From assembly GCA_045866215.1 (NCBI GenBank), contig AP035880.1, forward strand, positions 5,146,001 to 5,210,000: a stretch of 64,000 nucleotides of DNA. The letters are read 5' to 3'. The position numbers and the translations under genes were made by a program. Within the stretch, counting starts at the first letter, position 1; the number at the start of each line of letters is the position of its first letter. The stretch comes from Croceivirga sp009797885. Its GTDB lineage: Bacteria > Bacteroidota > Bacteroidia > Flavobacteriales > Flavobacteriaceae. The notes beneath the pieces were generated by a model that was given only the letters and a program-made list of their open reading frames with translations, ran no database searches and was not told the DNA's origin. Positions 54,179-62,256 of the stretch are shown piece after piece.

Positions 54179-54628
54179 ATGGGCAATTTAAATGACAGGA
54201 CCTTAACCATTAAAAAGACTTTTGACGCACCCATAGATGTCGTTTGGCAAGCCTGGACCAAACCAGAACACCTTGCCAAATGGTGGGTTCCCAGTGGAAT
54301 GGAAATTAAGATTATAGCACATGATTTTCGCGAGGGGGGAAAGTGGAAATACGAAATGCTAATGCCGGATGGAAATATGTTCGTATCCGAGGGAACATAT
54401 ATGGAAATCGTTGAATTTGAAAAAATAATCACGTCAGCTGATTTTAGACCCATGACCCACAATGTGGAGTTGCAATGCTTCTTTAAAGCTGAAGGGGATA
54501 AAACTATTTTTATATTTAACGTGGTACACGAAACTGCCGAATATTGTAAACAACAGGAGGAAATGGGCTTTTACAACGGATGGGGTTCCGCTTTTGAACG
54601 ATTGGAAAAACTGGTAGTAAAAAAATAG
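54179..54628 (+). CDS. SRPBCC (AHSA1-like) protein
   Basis: 149 aa. The domain starts TLTIKKTFDAPIDVVWQAWTKPEHLAKWW and ends with the family GFYNGWGSAFERLEKLV. These hot-dog-like START proteins bind hydrophobic ligands. With the coupled ArsR regulator it forms a common two-gene module whose ligand is unknown. Confidence 0.92.
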   Translation: MGNLNDRTLTIKKTFDAPIDVVWQAWTKPEHLAKWWVPSGMEIKIIAHDFREGGKWKYEMLMPDGNMFVSEGTYMEIVEFEKIITSADFRPMTHNVELQCFFKAEGDKTIFIFNVVHETAEYCKQQEEMGFYNGWGSAFERLEKLVVKK

Positions 54629-54674
54629 AAGTTGCCCATATGTGGATTTTTTCCGCCTTTTATGCTTTACTCGT

Positions 54675-54694
54675 GTCCCGATGGCCATCGGGAC
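54675..54694. repeat. Perfect 20-bp intergenic palindrome
   Basis: GTCCCGATGG joined directly to CCATCGGGAC. It is GC-rich compared with its surroundings, like intergenic repeats of other Bacteroidota genomes. It may also act as a terminator-like hairpin for the ArsR-SRPBCC operon, but there is no T-run. Confidence 0.7.
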
Positions 54695-54730
54695 CCGTCG
54701 GGGGCAAGAACGACCCAACCGAACGCCCAC

Positions 54731-54747
54731 CTTGCCTTTCGGGCAAG
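54731..54747. repeat. Short hairpin in the same spacer
   Basis: CTTGCC-TTTCG-GGCAAG, a 6-bp stem; part of the same GC-rich repeat-like spacer as the palindrome at 54675. Confidence 0.5.
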
Positions 54748-54816
54748 CAATGCTCAGTGCTTGCGGGAATACTAACTGAGACCGTTGTACATCACAATGT
54801 AACTGCGTAAATACCA

Positions 54817-55413
54817 ATGCAAAGACCCAATTTTGAAGACATAAAAACCGGAGAGGAATTTAATCAATGGTATTGGTTAAAGTCGGAAATGGTTGAAATC
54901 TGTAAATGTTCCGGATTGCCCACTACAGGCAGAAAGTTTGACCTACGCGATAGAATTATGTATGCTTTGGACCATGATGGGAAATTAAAACCCGAACCAA
55001 AAAAGCAGAAAACCAAATCAAAATTCAATTGGGCGAAATCTGAATTATCCCTTGAAACCATAATCACCGACAATGTGTCCTTCGGACCAAATTTCAGGCG
55101 ATTTATGAAAGGTATCATCGGAAATAAGTTTTCCTGTCATAGCGATTTTATGGACTGGGTAAAGTCCAACGAAGGAAAAACATTGGCCGAAGCCGTTAAA
55201 AAATGGCACGAACTTGAAGAAAGAAAAGCGGATCCGGATTTCAAAAGGACAATTGCCGACAATAATATGCTCGCTCAATATACACGTGATTTTCTTGAGG
55301 ACAATAAAAACAGAACTTTAAAGGACGCTAAAAAATATTGGAACTTAAAAAAGCAATTGCCCACAAAAGATGGATTTGTGAGGTATGAAAGCGCCGATTT
55401 AAAACTTGGGTAA
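54817..55413 (+). CDS. SAP/DUF6434 domain protein
   Basis: 198 aa, basic. The N-terminal 60 residues look like DUF6434/SAP: NFEDIKTGEEFNQWYWLKSEMVEICKCSGLPTTGRKFDLRDRIMYAL, where SAP motifs bind DNA. A Lys-rich linker follows, then a second helical part (GPNFRRFMKGIIGNKFSCHSDFMDWVKSNEGKTLAEAVKKWHEL). Possibly nucleic-acid binding; function unknown. Single gene. Confidence 0.75.
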   Translation: MQRPNFEDIKTGEEFNQWYWLKSEMVEICKCSGLPTTGRKFDLRDRIMYALDHDGKLKPEPKKQKTKSKFNWAKSELSLETIITDNVSFGPNFRRFMKGIIGNKFSCHSDFMDWVKSNEGKTLAEAVKKWHELEERKADPDFKRTIADNNMLAQYTRDFLEDNKNRTLKDAKKYWNLKKQLPTKDGFVRYESADLKLG

Positions 55414-55682
55414 GAAAAAATAACCCCGCATCAAAAAGGCCATAATCCATTGCTTCCTCTTTCCAAAAATCGTTTTTAGTTAGATCGAACCGAAAATTAA
55501 AAGGCCCACGAATGTCAAAAGTGTCCTCCCCTCCCCTTTTACATACTCGGCATCCTCGTTCGCATTAACTCATTAGACATAGCCTATTGGCATGAATTGG
55601 GAAAAATGGGGGCGTATACCTAAAGTGGTAATCAACTGTAACAAAATACGGCCTGGTTCTTCATACTTCTTTAAATCAAAAA

Positions 55683-56381
55683 ATGAAAATGAAAGACAGG
55701 AAAAAAATAGCAAGGACTGCCGGTTTCTTTTATCTATTGGTTGTGATTTTCAGCTTTCTCACCATGGCAATTATTCCCTCTAAAATTGTTGTGTGGGAAG
55801 ATCACATAGCAACTATGGGAAACCTTGTCGCATACGAACCACTATTTAGGTTTGGGATTGTTGCCGGAATTTTGGTTCATTTAAGCTATATCGTATTACC
55901 ACTAACGTTATACAGGCTATTGTATCATATCAATAAAAACTATGCAACCTTAATGGTGGTATTTGCCCTAATAAGTGTGCCCATATCATATACCTTATTG
56001 TTGGATCAATTTGAAATTATAGAATTGTTAAAAGAGTATAGCTCATTTGGAGCAGCTGAAAAGGAACAAGCCGGTCTACAGGTGCTAACAATGTATGATA
56101 ACCTTTATGATGGCTTTTTCCTATGTCAGGTGTTTTGGGGACTTTGGTTACTACCCTTTGGTTACCTGATCTTTAAATCCGGGTTTTTGCCTAAAACATT
56201 AGGTGTTTTTTTGATGCTCGGTTGCCTTGCCTATCTGACCAATGTTTTTGGACGAATTCTTTACCCAGACTTTTCGGATTACATAAACACACGCCTGCTT
56301 ATTTTACCGGCCACGATTGGGGAAATAGGAATTTGTCTGTGGCTGTTAATCATTGGGATAAAGGAAAATATCAAATTCTGA
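55683..56381 (+). CDS. DUF4386 membrane protein
   Basis: 232 aa, about six membrane helices. The start RKKIARTAGFFYLLVVIFSFLTM, the middle LDQFEIIELL and the late WGLWLLPFGYLIFKSGFLPKTLGVFLMLGCLAYL are typical of DUF4386. The family has no known function. ATG codons at 55683 and 55689 are both possible. Confidence 0.85.
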   Translation: MKMKDRKKIARTAGFFYLLVVIFSFLTMAIIPSKIVVWEDHIATMGNLVAYEPLFRFGIVAGILVHLSYIVLPLTLYRLLYHINKNYATLMVVFALISVPISYTLLLDQFEIIELLKEYSSFGAAEKEQAGLQVLTMYDNLYDGFFLCQVFWGLWLLPFGYLIFKSGFLPKTLGVFLMLGCLAYLTNVFGRILYPDFSDYINTRLLILPATIGEIGICLWLLIIGIKENIKF

Positions 56382-56613
56382 CGATCGGGGTACCCTATCC
56401 AAAAAAGAACAATGCCGCAAGGTATATCGCCATTGTGGTATTTTCCATACATAGCCCACTTTGACAGGTGCAGTGCAGGTCACGCATTATGAGCCTGGAA
56501 TTTCCTGTAATCAATTATCTTTATTGTCCGACGGGCATTTTCCACAGGTTTGTTTTAAACCTACAATCTTGAATTGTTCGTCAGGGGCAACAAATAGGAA
56601 AAACCCAGATAAG

Positions 56614-57333
56614 ATGCAGGCCATCATTCGAAACTTTACTTCGCTCCTTATTGTCCTTTCCCTACTTCAGCTAGGGTGCGATAACAGCAAGAATGTAAAA
56701 TCGACAGGGACAATGCACGAGCAGAACAATAGTTTTGAACACCTTACCACCGAAAATTTGGGGGATTTCAAGTGGCTCAATGAACCCAAATCTTTTGAAG
56801 TGAACGATGGGATTTTAAAGGTCATCGCTGAAAAGGAAACCGATTTCTTTAATAATCCGGAAGACCACAAAAAGACCGCTACCGCACCGATGTTATATAA
56901 GGAACTGGAAGGTGACTTTGTGGCAAAAGCATTGGTAAGACCTGATTTTTCTTCATTGTGGAATGCGGTAGCACTCATGGTTCATATAGACAACGATAAC
57001 TGGATAAAGTTCGCTTTTGAAAATTCCGATGCCACAGGAAGAAGCATTGTTTCCGTGGTGACCAAAGAGACTTCGGATGATGCCAATGGCGTAATCCTAA
57101 AAGATCAGGACCAAATCTGGTTAAAATTGGTCCGAAAAGACAACAATTACTCCATGCTTTGGTCAAAGAATGGAAAAGAGTACAAAATGACCCGATTAAG
57201 TACCTTGCCAAGCGTGGACCCAATTAAGATTGGAATAGAAGTCCAAAGTCCCGTTGGAGCATCTGCAACGCATGAAATTGTCTATTTTGAGATCGTAAAA
57301 ACTACGGTCAAGGATTTAAGAAAAGGAGAATGA
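56614..57333 (+). CDS. Lipoprotein with DUF1349-like concanavalin domain
   Basis: 239 aa from MQAIIRNFTSLLIVL, which gives a good lipoprotein signal (LLQLGC); an in-frame TTG 153 bp earlier lies upstream of this and is rejected. The rest is a DUF1349/YesU-like lectin fold: FKWLNEPKSFEVNDGILKVIAEKETDFF, NAVALMVHIDNDNWIKFAFE, WLKLVRKDNNYSMLWSKNGKEY, IKIGIEVQSPVGAS. Such proteins are thought to bind or act on sugars. Single gene. Confidence 0.85.
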   Translation: MQAIIRNFTSLLIVLSLLQLGCDNSKNVKSTGTMHEQNNSFEHLTTENLGDFKWLNEPKSFEVNDGILKVIAEKETDFFNNPEDHKKTATAPMLYKELEGDFVAKALVRPDFSSLWNAVALMVHIDNDNWIKFAFENSDATGRSIVSVVTKETSDDANGVILKDQDQIWLKLVRKDNNYSMLWSKNGKEYKMTRLSTLPSVDPIKIGIEVQSPVGASATHEIVYFEIVKTTVKDLRKGE

Positions 57334-57424
57334 AAACTAACGATAATCCTGTATATGATGATTACGCCCGGCAAAAGCCGGTCATGTCACCTATATGAAA
57401 CCGTCGATTGCCATACAAACACCT

Positions 57425-58333
57425 ATGAAAGAAATCATTAGAACACCAGAAAATAGATTTGAAAATTTGGAAGATTACGATTTCCAAAGCAACTATATCG
57501 ACATAGATGAAGGTTTACGATTACATTATGTTGAGGAAGGCACTGGGAACAAACCAACGGTTTTATTGCTTCATGGTGAACCAAGTTGGTCCTATTTGTA
57601 TCGTAAAATGATTCCTATACTTTCGAATAATTTTAGGGTCATAGCACCAGACTTAATTGGGTTTGGCAAGTCGGACAAATTCGTGGACAAAAAAGAGTAT
57701 TCCTATCAAAAGCATGTCGACTGGATGTCAACCTTTATCAAGAAAGTAAACCTGAACAATATCATCCTCTTTTGTCAAGACTGGGGAGGGTTGATCGGAT
57801 TGCGAATTGTAACGGAAATGAGTGATAGATTTGACATGGTTGTAGCTTCCAACACTACTTTACCAACGGGCAAAACGCCCATGCCCGATAGTTTTTTAAA
57901 ATGGAGGGCATACTCCCAGCACTCGCCTGGATTCAACATTGGTAAAGTATTGGATATGGGAACCGTTCAATCGTTATCAGAAGGCGTTTACAAAGCTTAT
58001 AATGCGCCATTCCCTTCTGAAGAATATAAGGCCGGAGCACGAATTTTTCCAACTTTGGTCCCCATCGAAGAAGATGATCCTGAATCCATAAAAAATCTTG
58101 GGGCGTGGGAGAAATTAAAATCTTGGAACAAACCATTCCTCACCATCTTTGGAGACGAAGACAATATTATGCTTGGAGCTGAAAAAGCATTTCAAAAATT
58201 GGTTCCGGGTGCAAAAGGACAACAGCATAAAATTCTACATGCCGGACATTTTATCCAAGAAGAGAAAGGAGAAGAGCTTGCCAATTTGATCATTGAATTT
58301 TACAAAAAGAATACTACGGCCAACAATGCTTAA
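57425..58333 (+). CDS. Haloalkane dehalogenase-like alpha/beta hydrolase
   Basis: 302 aa from MKEIIRTPENRFENLEDYDF, the usual start of the HLD-I subfamily; an ATG 30 bp earlier is in frame. Oxyanion region LLLHGEPSWSYLYR, nucleophile Asp119 next to Trp120 (FCQDWGG), candidate acid Asp246 (GDEDNIMLG) and His275 (HAGHFIQEE). The halide-binding second Trp may be in FLKWRAYS. This Asp-His-Asp set hydrolyses carbon-halogen bonds in DhlA and DhmA. True substrate is not known; related enzymes also include epoxide hydrolases. Confidence 0.85.
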   Translation: MKEIIRTPENRFENLEDYDFQSNYIDIDEGLRLHYVEEGTGNKPTVLLLHGEPSWSYLYRKMIPILSNNFRVIAPDLIGFGKSDKFVDKKEYSYQKHVDWMSTFIKKVNLNNIILFCQDWGGLIGLRIVTEMSDRFDMVVASNTTLPTGKTPMPDSFLKWRAYSQHSPGFNIGKVLDMGTVQSLSEGVYKAYNAPFPSEEYKAGARIFPTLVPIEEDDPESIKNLGAWEKLKSWNKPFLTIFGDEDNIMLGAEKAFQKLVPGAKGQQHKILHAGHFIQEEKGEELANLIIEFYKKNTTANNA

Positions 58334-58450
58334 CCCCACACACCAAACACAACCCGTTTTTAGACGGCACTTAAATGGGGACAGTGCCCGACCTAAAATC
58401 ACCTAACTTCCCTTGATATATGGACGTTGCGTGCCATCGGAACAAATCGA

Positions 58451-59197
58451 ATGAACTATCAGGAAAAACATAGCAAAGGGTTTATTGCCAACTTTATAAA
58501 GAGCTTTTGGGAATTTGAAAGTTCAAAGGAAGACTGCTGTTATGAAATCCTGCCCGATGGGTGTTTTGACCTTATTTTTGAAATCCGAAACAGACAGATT
58601 TCAGAAGTTTCGTTAACAGGGGTTTGGACGGAACAAATTCAAATCTCCATACCTAAAAACACCAAACTAATAGGTATTCGCTTCAAACTGATTTCCGCTG
58701 AATATATTTTCAAACGGTCCCTCAGGGAATTAAAAAACACGGAAACGAAACTCCCAACAACCTTTTGGAGCAGTGAAAACCTCAACGTTCAAGACTTTGG
58801 GGAATTTACCGATTCCATAACCGGAAAATTACAATTTGAGCTCGAAAACCTCAAGGGAATAGACCACAGAAAATTTGAGTTGTTCAGGATACTTTACGAA
58901 CGAAAAGGGGGGATTACCGTCAAACAACTTTCAGAAAGCATTTTTTGGAGCAGTCGGCAAATCAATAGGTATTTCAACGACCGTTTTGGCTTTTCACTAA
59001 AAACATTCTGCAATATTTTAAAATGCCATTCTTCGCTTACCCATATTGCAAAAGGAAAACTTTTTCCCGAGCGCGATTATTACGACCAAGCGCATTTTAT
59101 TAAGCAAATAAAGCAGATTACCGGTGCTACACCGAACACCTTATACGTGAACAAAAACGACCGATTTTTACAATTGACCACGATTAAGGCAACTTAA
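58451..59197 (+). CDS. AraC family regulator (DUF6597-type N-terminus)
   Basis: 248 aa from MNYQEKHSKGF; a TTG 24 bp earlier is in frame. The N-terminal part, FWEFESSKEDCCYEILPDGCFDLIFEI and KLIGIRFK, is the DUF6597-like ligand domain; the C-terminal part has HTH ISGKQ-like residues ITVKQLSESIFWSSRQINRYFNDRFGFSLKTFCNILK. It is followed after 29 bp by the VOC gene, so they form a pair. Confidence 0.88.
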   Translation: MNYQEKHSKGFIANFIKSFWEFESSKEDCCYEILPDGCFDLIFEIRNRQISEVSLTGVWTEQIQISIPKNTKLIGIRFKLISAEYIFKRSLRELKNTETKLPTTFWSSENLNVQDFGEFTDSITGKLQFELENLKGIDHRKFELFRILYERKGGITVKQLSESIFWSSRQINRYFNDRFGFSLKTFCNILKCHSSLTHIAKGKLFPERDYYDQAHFIKQIKQITGATPNTLYVNKNDRFLQLTTIKAT

Positions 59198-59226
59198 ATT
59201 TGGGCTTTCACAAAACCGGAAGGAAA

Positions 59227-59652
59227 ATGAAAGCAAACAAATTGACACCCAACCTGGAAGTAACGAACATTAGGGAAACGATCGAATTCTATCAGTCTGT
59301 TTTGGACTTTTCACTTGTAATGGCCGTACCTGAAACACAGGATGGGATAGAACAAACATTGGCAGACGAAAAGGAGTATGTTTATGCTTTGGTACGCAAG
59401 GATCGCGTTGAAATGATGTTCCAACGAACCGACAGTTTCAAAGAAGACATACCACTTGCAAAAGACCTTTCCATGGGCGCTAGTGTTTCGTTTTACATGG
59501 AAATTGAGGGGCTCGACAGTTTCTATAACCAAATAAAAGGCAAAGGGTTAAACCCCACAGAATTAAAAACAGCTTGGTATGGGATGCGGGAATTCTATAT
59601 TACGGACAACAATGGCTACATCCTTGGCTTTGCCGAAAAAAGTGCAGAATAA
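59227..59652 (+). CDS. VOC (glyoxalase-fold) family protein
   Basis: 141 aa from MKANKLTPNLEV; a start at 59200 would overlap the region just after the AraC stop. One VOC module: TIEFYQSVLDFSLVMAVP, VEMMFQRTD, VSFYMEIEGLDSFYNQIKGKG, MREFYITDNNGYILGFAE, with the final Glu of the metal site. Likely resistance, dioxygenase or lyase-like; no clear first His ligand. Probably controlled by the AraC protein upstream. Confidence 0.87.
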   Translation: MKANKLTPNLEVTNIRETIEFYQSVLDFSLVMAVPETQDGIEQTLADEKEYVYALVRKDRVEMMFQRTDSFKEDIPLAKDLSMGASVSFYMEIEGLDSFYNQIKGKGLNPTELKTAWYGMREFYITDNNGYILGFAEKSAE

Positions 59653-59822
59653 TCAACTTTAAAAAATAGGCCCTTAACACCCATACAGGCTATAATACAG
59701 CCTTACCCTTGAACCCAAAACAAAATTCCTAATTTTAAACGCCGTGGTTTCGCAATTGAAAAATCTTTGGATTTCCCAAGTCGAAACCATGGTTTGTACT
59801 TGGAATATGTTACGGATACTGC

Positions 59823-60719
59823 ATGAAGCTATCAAAAGATAACTATTTAAAAGCAAGGGATTTTATATTGACAAATGCTAGAATGATAGAAAGGCGTTTG
59901 TTTCATTTTCATTTTGAAAACGACGGTCCGGAAGGTGTTTTTCATGCGGTTTATGCCTATCGAAACCCGGACGGCGGCTTTGGACATGGAATGGAACCGG
60001 ATACGGCCTCACCTGAAAGTCAACCACTATTCAGTATTATGGCCCTTGAAACACTGGACGAAGTTGATTACCTGAATAAAGAGATTATTCTAAATGACTT
60101 TATGCCCTATTTTAAAAGCATAACCACCAAAAAAGGTGGAATACCCTGGATGCTCAGACCTAAAAGCAATTATCCATGTGAAGAACACTTCAAGACCGTT
60201 AAGGAATGGGCCGCTTTGAGCACCACTGCACCCTTATTGGGGATTCTGGAAAAATATAAAATCGATATTCCTTGGAAGCAAAAGGCAGAACAGTTTGTTT
60301 GGGGTGAATTTGACCGAATAAAGGAAAAGCATGTATTTTGTTACCTCTGTGTTCCCAGATGGCTCACATTTTTAAAGTATACCAAAAGTCAGGACAAAGC
60401 CCAGGAAACAATCAAAAATCTTAAAAATTGGATATTGACCAGCGGAGTGATTTGCGAAGATAAATCGGACACCGGTTGGGGGCTTTATGGAAAGCCCCAT
60501 AGCCTAAATTATGCAACTTCTCCCCAAAGCATCCTATATTCTATATTTACTCAAGAGACCATTGAATCTGACTTAAAGGAATTGATCAATAGACAGCAAG
60601 AAGATGGTAGATGGGGTACATGGTATGGCATTAGTGAAGGAACAAAGTTGGAATGGGCAGGAATCCAAACCCTATGGACTTTAAAAACCCTAAAAAATTA
60701 CAATAGAATAGAAAAATAG
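59823..60719 (+). CDS. Terpenoid-cyclase-like alpha/alpha-toroid protein
   Basis: 298 aa, soluble. Repeats like those of squalene-hopene cyclase or prenyltransferase beta folds: YAYRNPDGGFGHGMEPDTASPESQPLFSIMALETLDEV, a middle GGIPWMLRP, and ELINRQQEDGRWGTWYGISEGTKLEWAGIQTLWTLKTL (QW-like). Neither DxDD nor DDxxD is seen, so cyclase activity is uncertain. It is about half the length of a full cyclase. Single gene, 60 bp before the methyltransferase. Confidence 0.72.
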   Translation: MKLSKDNYLKARDFILTNARMIERRLFHFHFENDGPEGVFHAVYAYRNPDGGFGHGMEPDTASPESQPLFSIMALETLDEVDYLNKEIILNDFMPYFKSITTKKGGIPWMLRPKSNYPCEEHFKTVKEWAALSTTAPLLGILEKYKIDIPWKQKAEQFVWGEFDRIKEKHVFCYLCVPRWLTFLKYTKSQDKAQETIKNLKNWILTSGVICEDKSDTGWGLYGKPHSLNYATSPQSILYSIFTQETIESDLKELINRQQEDGRWGTWYGISEGTKLEWAGIQTLWTLKTLKNYNRIEK

Positions 60720-60782
60720 ACCGCGTACAACAATGAAAAGCATATCCTAGCCAGGACCATTACCTGTAAGCGGAAGATAACC

Positions 60783-61589
60783 ATGGATGCTAAGTATAAT
60801 AAAATAGGAATTGCGTACAATGTCACCCGAAAGGCCGACCCATATATAGCCGAACAACTGCTAAAATACTTACGGCCGAAATCGGAAGGAATATATTTGG
60901 ATATCGGTTGTGGAACGGGAAACTATACCAACGAATTCCAAAAAAGAGGACTTCAATTTATCGGAATTGACCCTTCCACGGAAATGCTCGAAAAAGCACG
61001 ACAAAAGAATAAAAACATAGATTGGCGAATAGGTACTGCGGAAAGCATTGAACTTTTGGACAACACTGTTGATGGTATTGTGGGAAGTTTGACCATTCAT
61101 CATTGGACCGATCTGGATAAAGGCTTTTCAGAGCTTTACCGCGTGGTAAAACCAAATGGTAACATAGTGATTTTCACGTCGACTCCGAAACAGATGAAAG
61201 GCTATTGGCTCAATCATTATTTTCCTAAAATGATGGCGGACTCCATAGCGCAAATGCCAAGTCTATTGCACATAAAAAATGCCATGCGGAATTGCGGAAT
61301 TGAAATTTCCGGGATTGACAATTATTTTATCCAACCCGATCTACAGGATAAATTTCTGTACTGCGGAAAACATAAACCAGAACTGTATTTTGATCAACGG
61401 ATTAGAAATGGGATTTCTTCCTTCTCAGCTTTGGCAAATCGAACCGAAGTCCAGCAGGGACTGTCCAAACTCAAAACAGATATGGACAGTGGAGAAATCA
61501 AGGTAATAATCGACTCCTACAGCAATGATTTGGGGGATTATGTGTACATCGTTGGAAAAAAGCCGACAGCGAACAAGGTGTATACATGA
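60783..61589 (+). CDS. Class I SAM-dependent methyltransferase
   Basis: 268 aa. Motif I YLDIGCGTGNYTNEF, acidic residue in IGIDPSTEML, motif IV IVGSLTIHHW and motif V FSELYRVVKPNGNIVIF. It follows the toroid protein by 63 bp on the same strand, so the two may work on a shared substrate. No lipid or protein specificity can be read. Confidence 0.9.
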   Translation: MDAKYNKIGIAYNVTRKADPYIAEQLLKYLRPKSEGIYLDIGCGTGNYTNEFQKRGLQFIGIDPSTEMLEKARQKNKNIDWRIGTAESIELLDNTVDGIVGSLTIHHWTDLDKGFSELYRVVKPNGNIVIFTSTPKQMKGYWLNHYFPKMMADSIAQMPSLLHIKNAMRNCGIEISGIDNYFIQPDLQDKFLYCGKHKPELYFDQRIRNGISSFSALANRTEVQQGLSKLKTDMDSGEIKVIIDSYSNDLGDYVYIVGKKPTANKVYT

Positions 61590-61621
61590 TAGTGGTCTTG
61601 GTGACAGAAAATAGTACCATA

Positions 61622-61641
61622 AAAACCCATACCTAGCGGTT
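61622..61641. repeat. Dispersed 20-bp repeat, copy 2
   Basis: AAAACCCATACCTAGCGGTT; 18 of 20 bases match the copy at 50886. Confidence 0.4.
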
Positions 61642-61826
61642 GGGACCCTTGGTAACTATTTAATAACATAAATCAGCGCGTCAAAATAGATGTATTTTCT
61701 TACAAAATTTGTAACTTCATGCGAGCTAGGTCATTACTTATAAAAGTGCGGACTTTCATCATAAACAAAATGGAAAAATTCCCCCAGCTTTTTTAAAAGT
61801 TGGTTAATTCCTTACAATTAAAAGCT

Positions 61827-62051
61827 ATGAAAAAAGTCTTTCTTGTGTTCATTATTGCCCTTTCTTTCGCATTCATTTCAAACGCAGAACCTACAACTGC
61901 TATAAAAAGCAATCCATCCCTAAAAGAGATGATAGGTGCAGAAAATGAAGCGTTAGATCAATGTTTTATTATTGACATACCAGACGAAAATGGTAAGTGT
62001 TATGAGTTATGTCCTCCTTTATGGGAGCGCGAAGAAATTCCGTGTCGCTAA
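61827..62051 (+). CDS. Small secreted Cys-containing protein
   Basis: 74 aa from MKKVFLVF; an in-frame TTG 27 bp earlier is less likely. Signal peptide MKKVFLVFIIALSFAFISNA, then a mature part of about 54 residues whose final third holds four cysteines (DQCFIIDIPDENGKCYELCPP...PCR). The rest is acidic. A strong terminator follows at once, so it is a complete monocistronic unit. No family recognised; two disulphides are possible. Confidence 0.75.
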   Translation: MKKVFLVFIIALSFAFISNAEPTTAIKSNPSLKEMIGAENEALDQCFIIDIPDENGKCYELCPPLWEREEIPCR

Positions 62052-62072
62052 ATAAAACGTTAGAGTTAGAGT

Positions 62073-62109
62073 AAGGGGATTGTTTCGTTTTTGGGCAATC
62101 CCCTTTTTT
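62073..62109 (+). terminator. Rho-independent terminator of the mini-protein gene
   Basis: AAGGGGATTG pairs with CAATCCCCTT around a 13-nt loop, followed by TTTTT. Confidence 0.92.
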
Positions 62110-62256
62110 AGTGCTCAACCGCTATCACTACCATAGATTCAAGTACAGCGGATTTAATTACCCTTCCATATGCCCTTGGTCTGCGATAGCGTAAAAACTT
62201 CACCCTGCTCGTAACCTTTGCCAAAAAACCGTGTCTTGAAGTAAACATGATACCAG

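Noticed and set aside
61827..62051. RiPP precursor peptide
   Set aside because: It carries a normal Sec signal peptide and no modification enzyme lies next to it; the nearby methyltransferase ends about 240 bp upstream of its start.
48414..62256. Integron cassette array
   Set aside because: The one-gene-per-spacer layout suggested it, but there is no integrase and the spacers show no attC-like core sites or shared folded structure.
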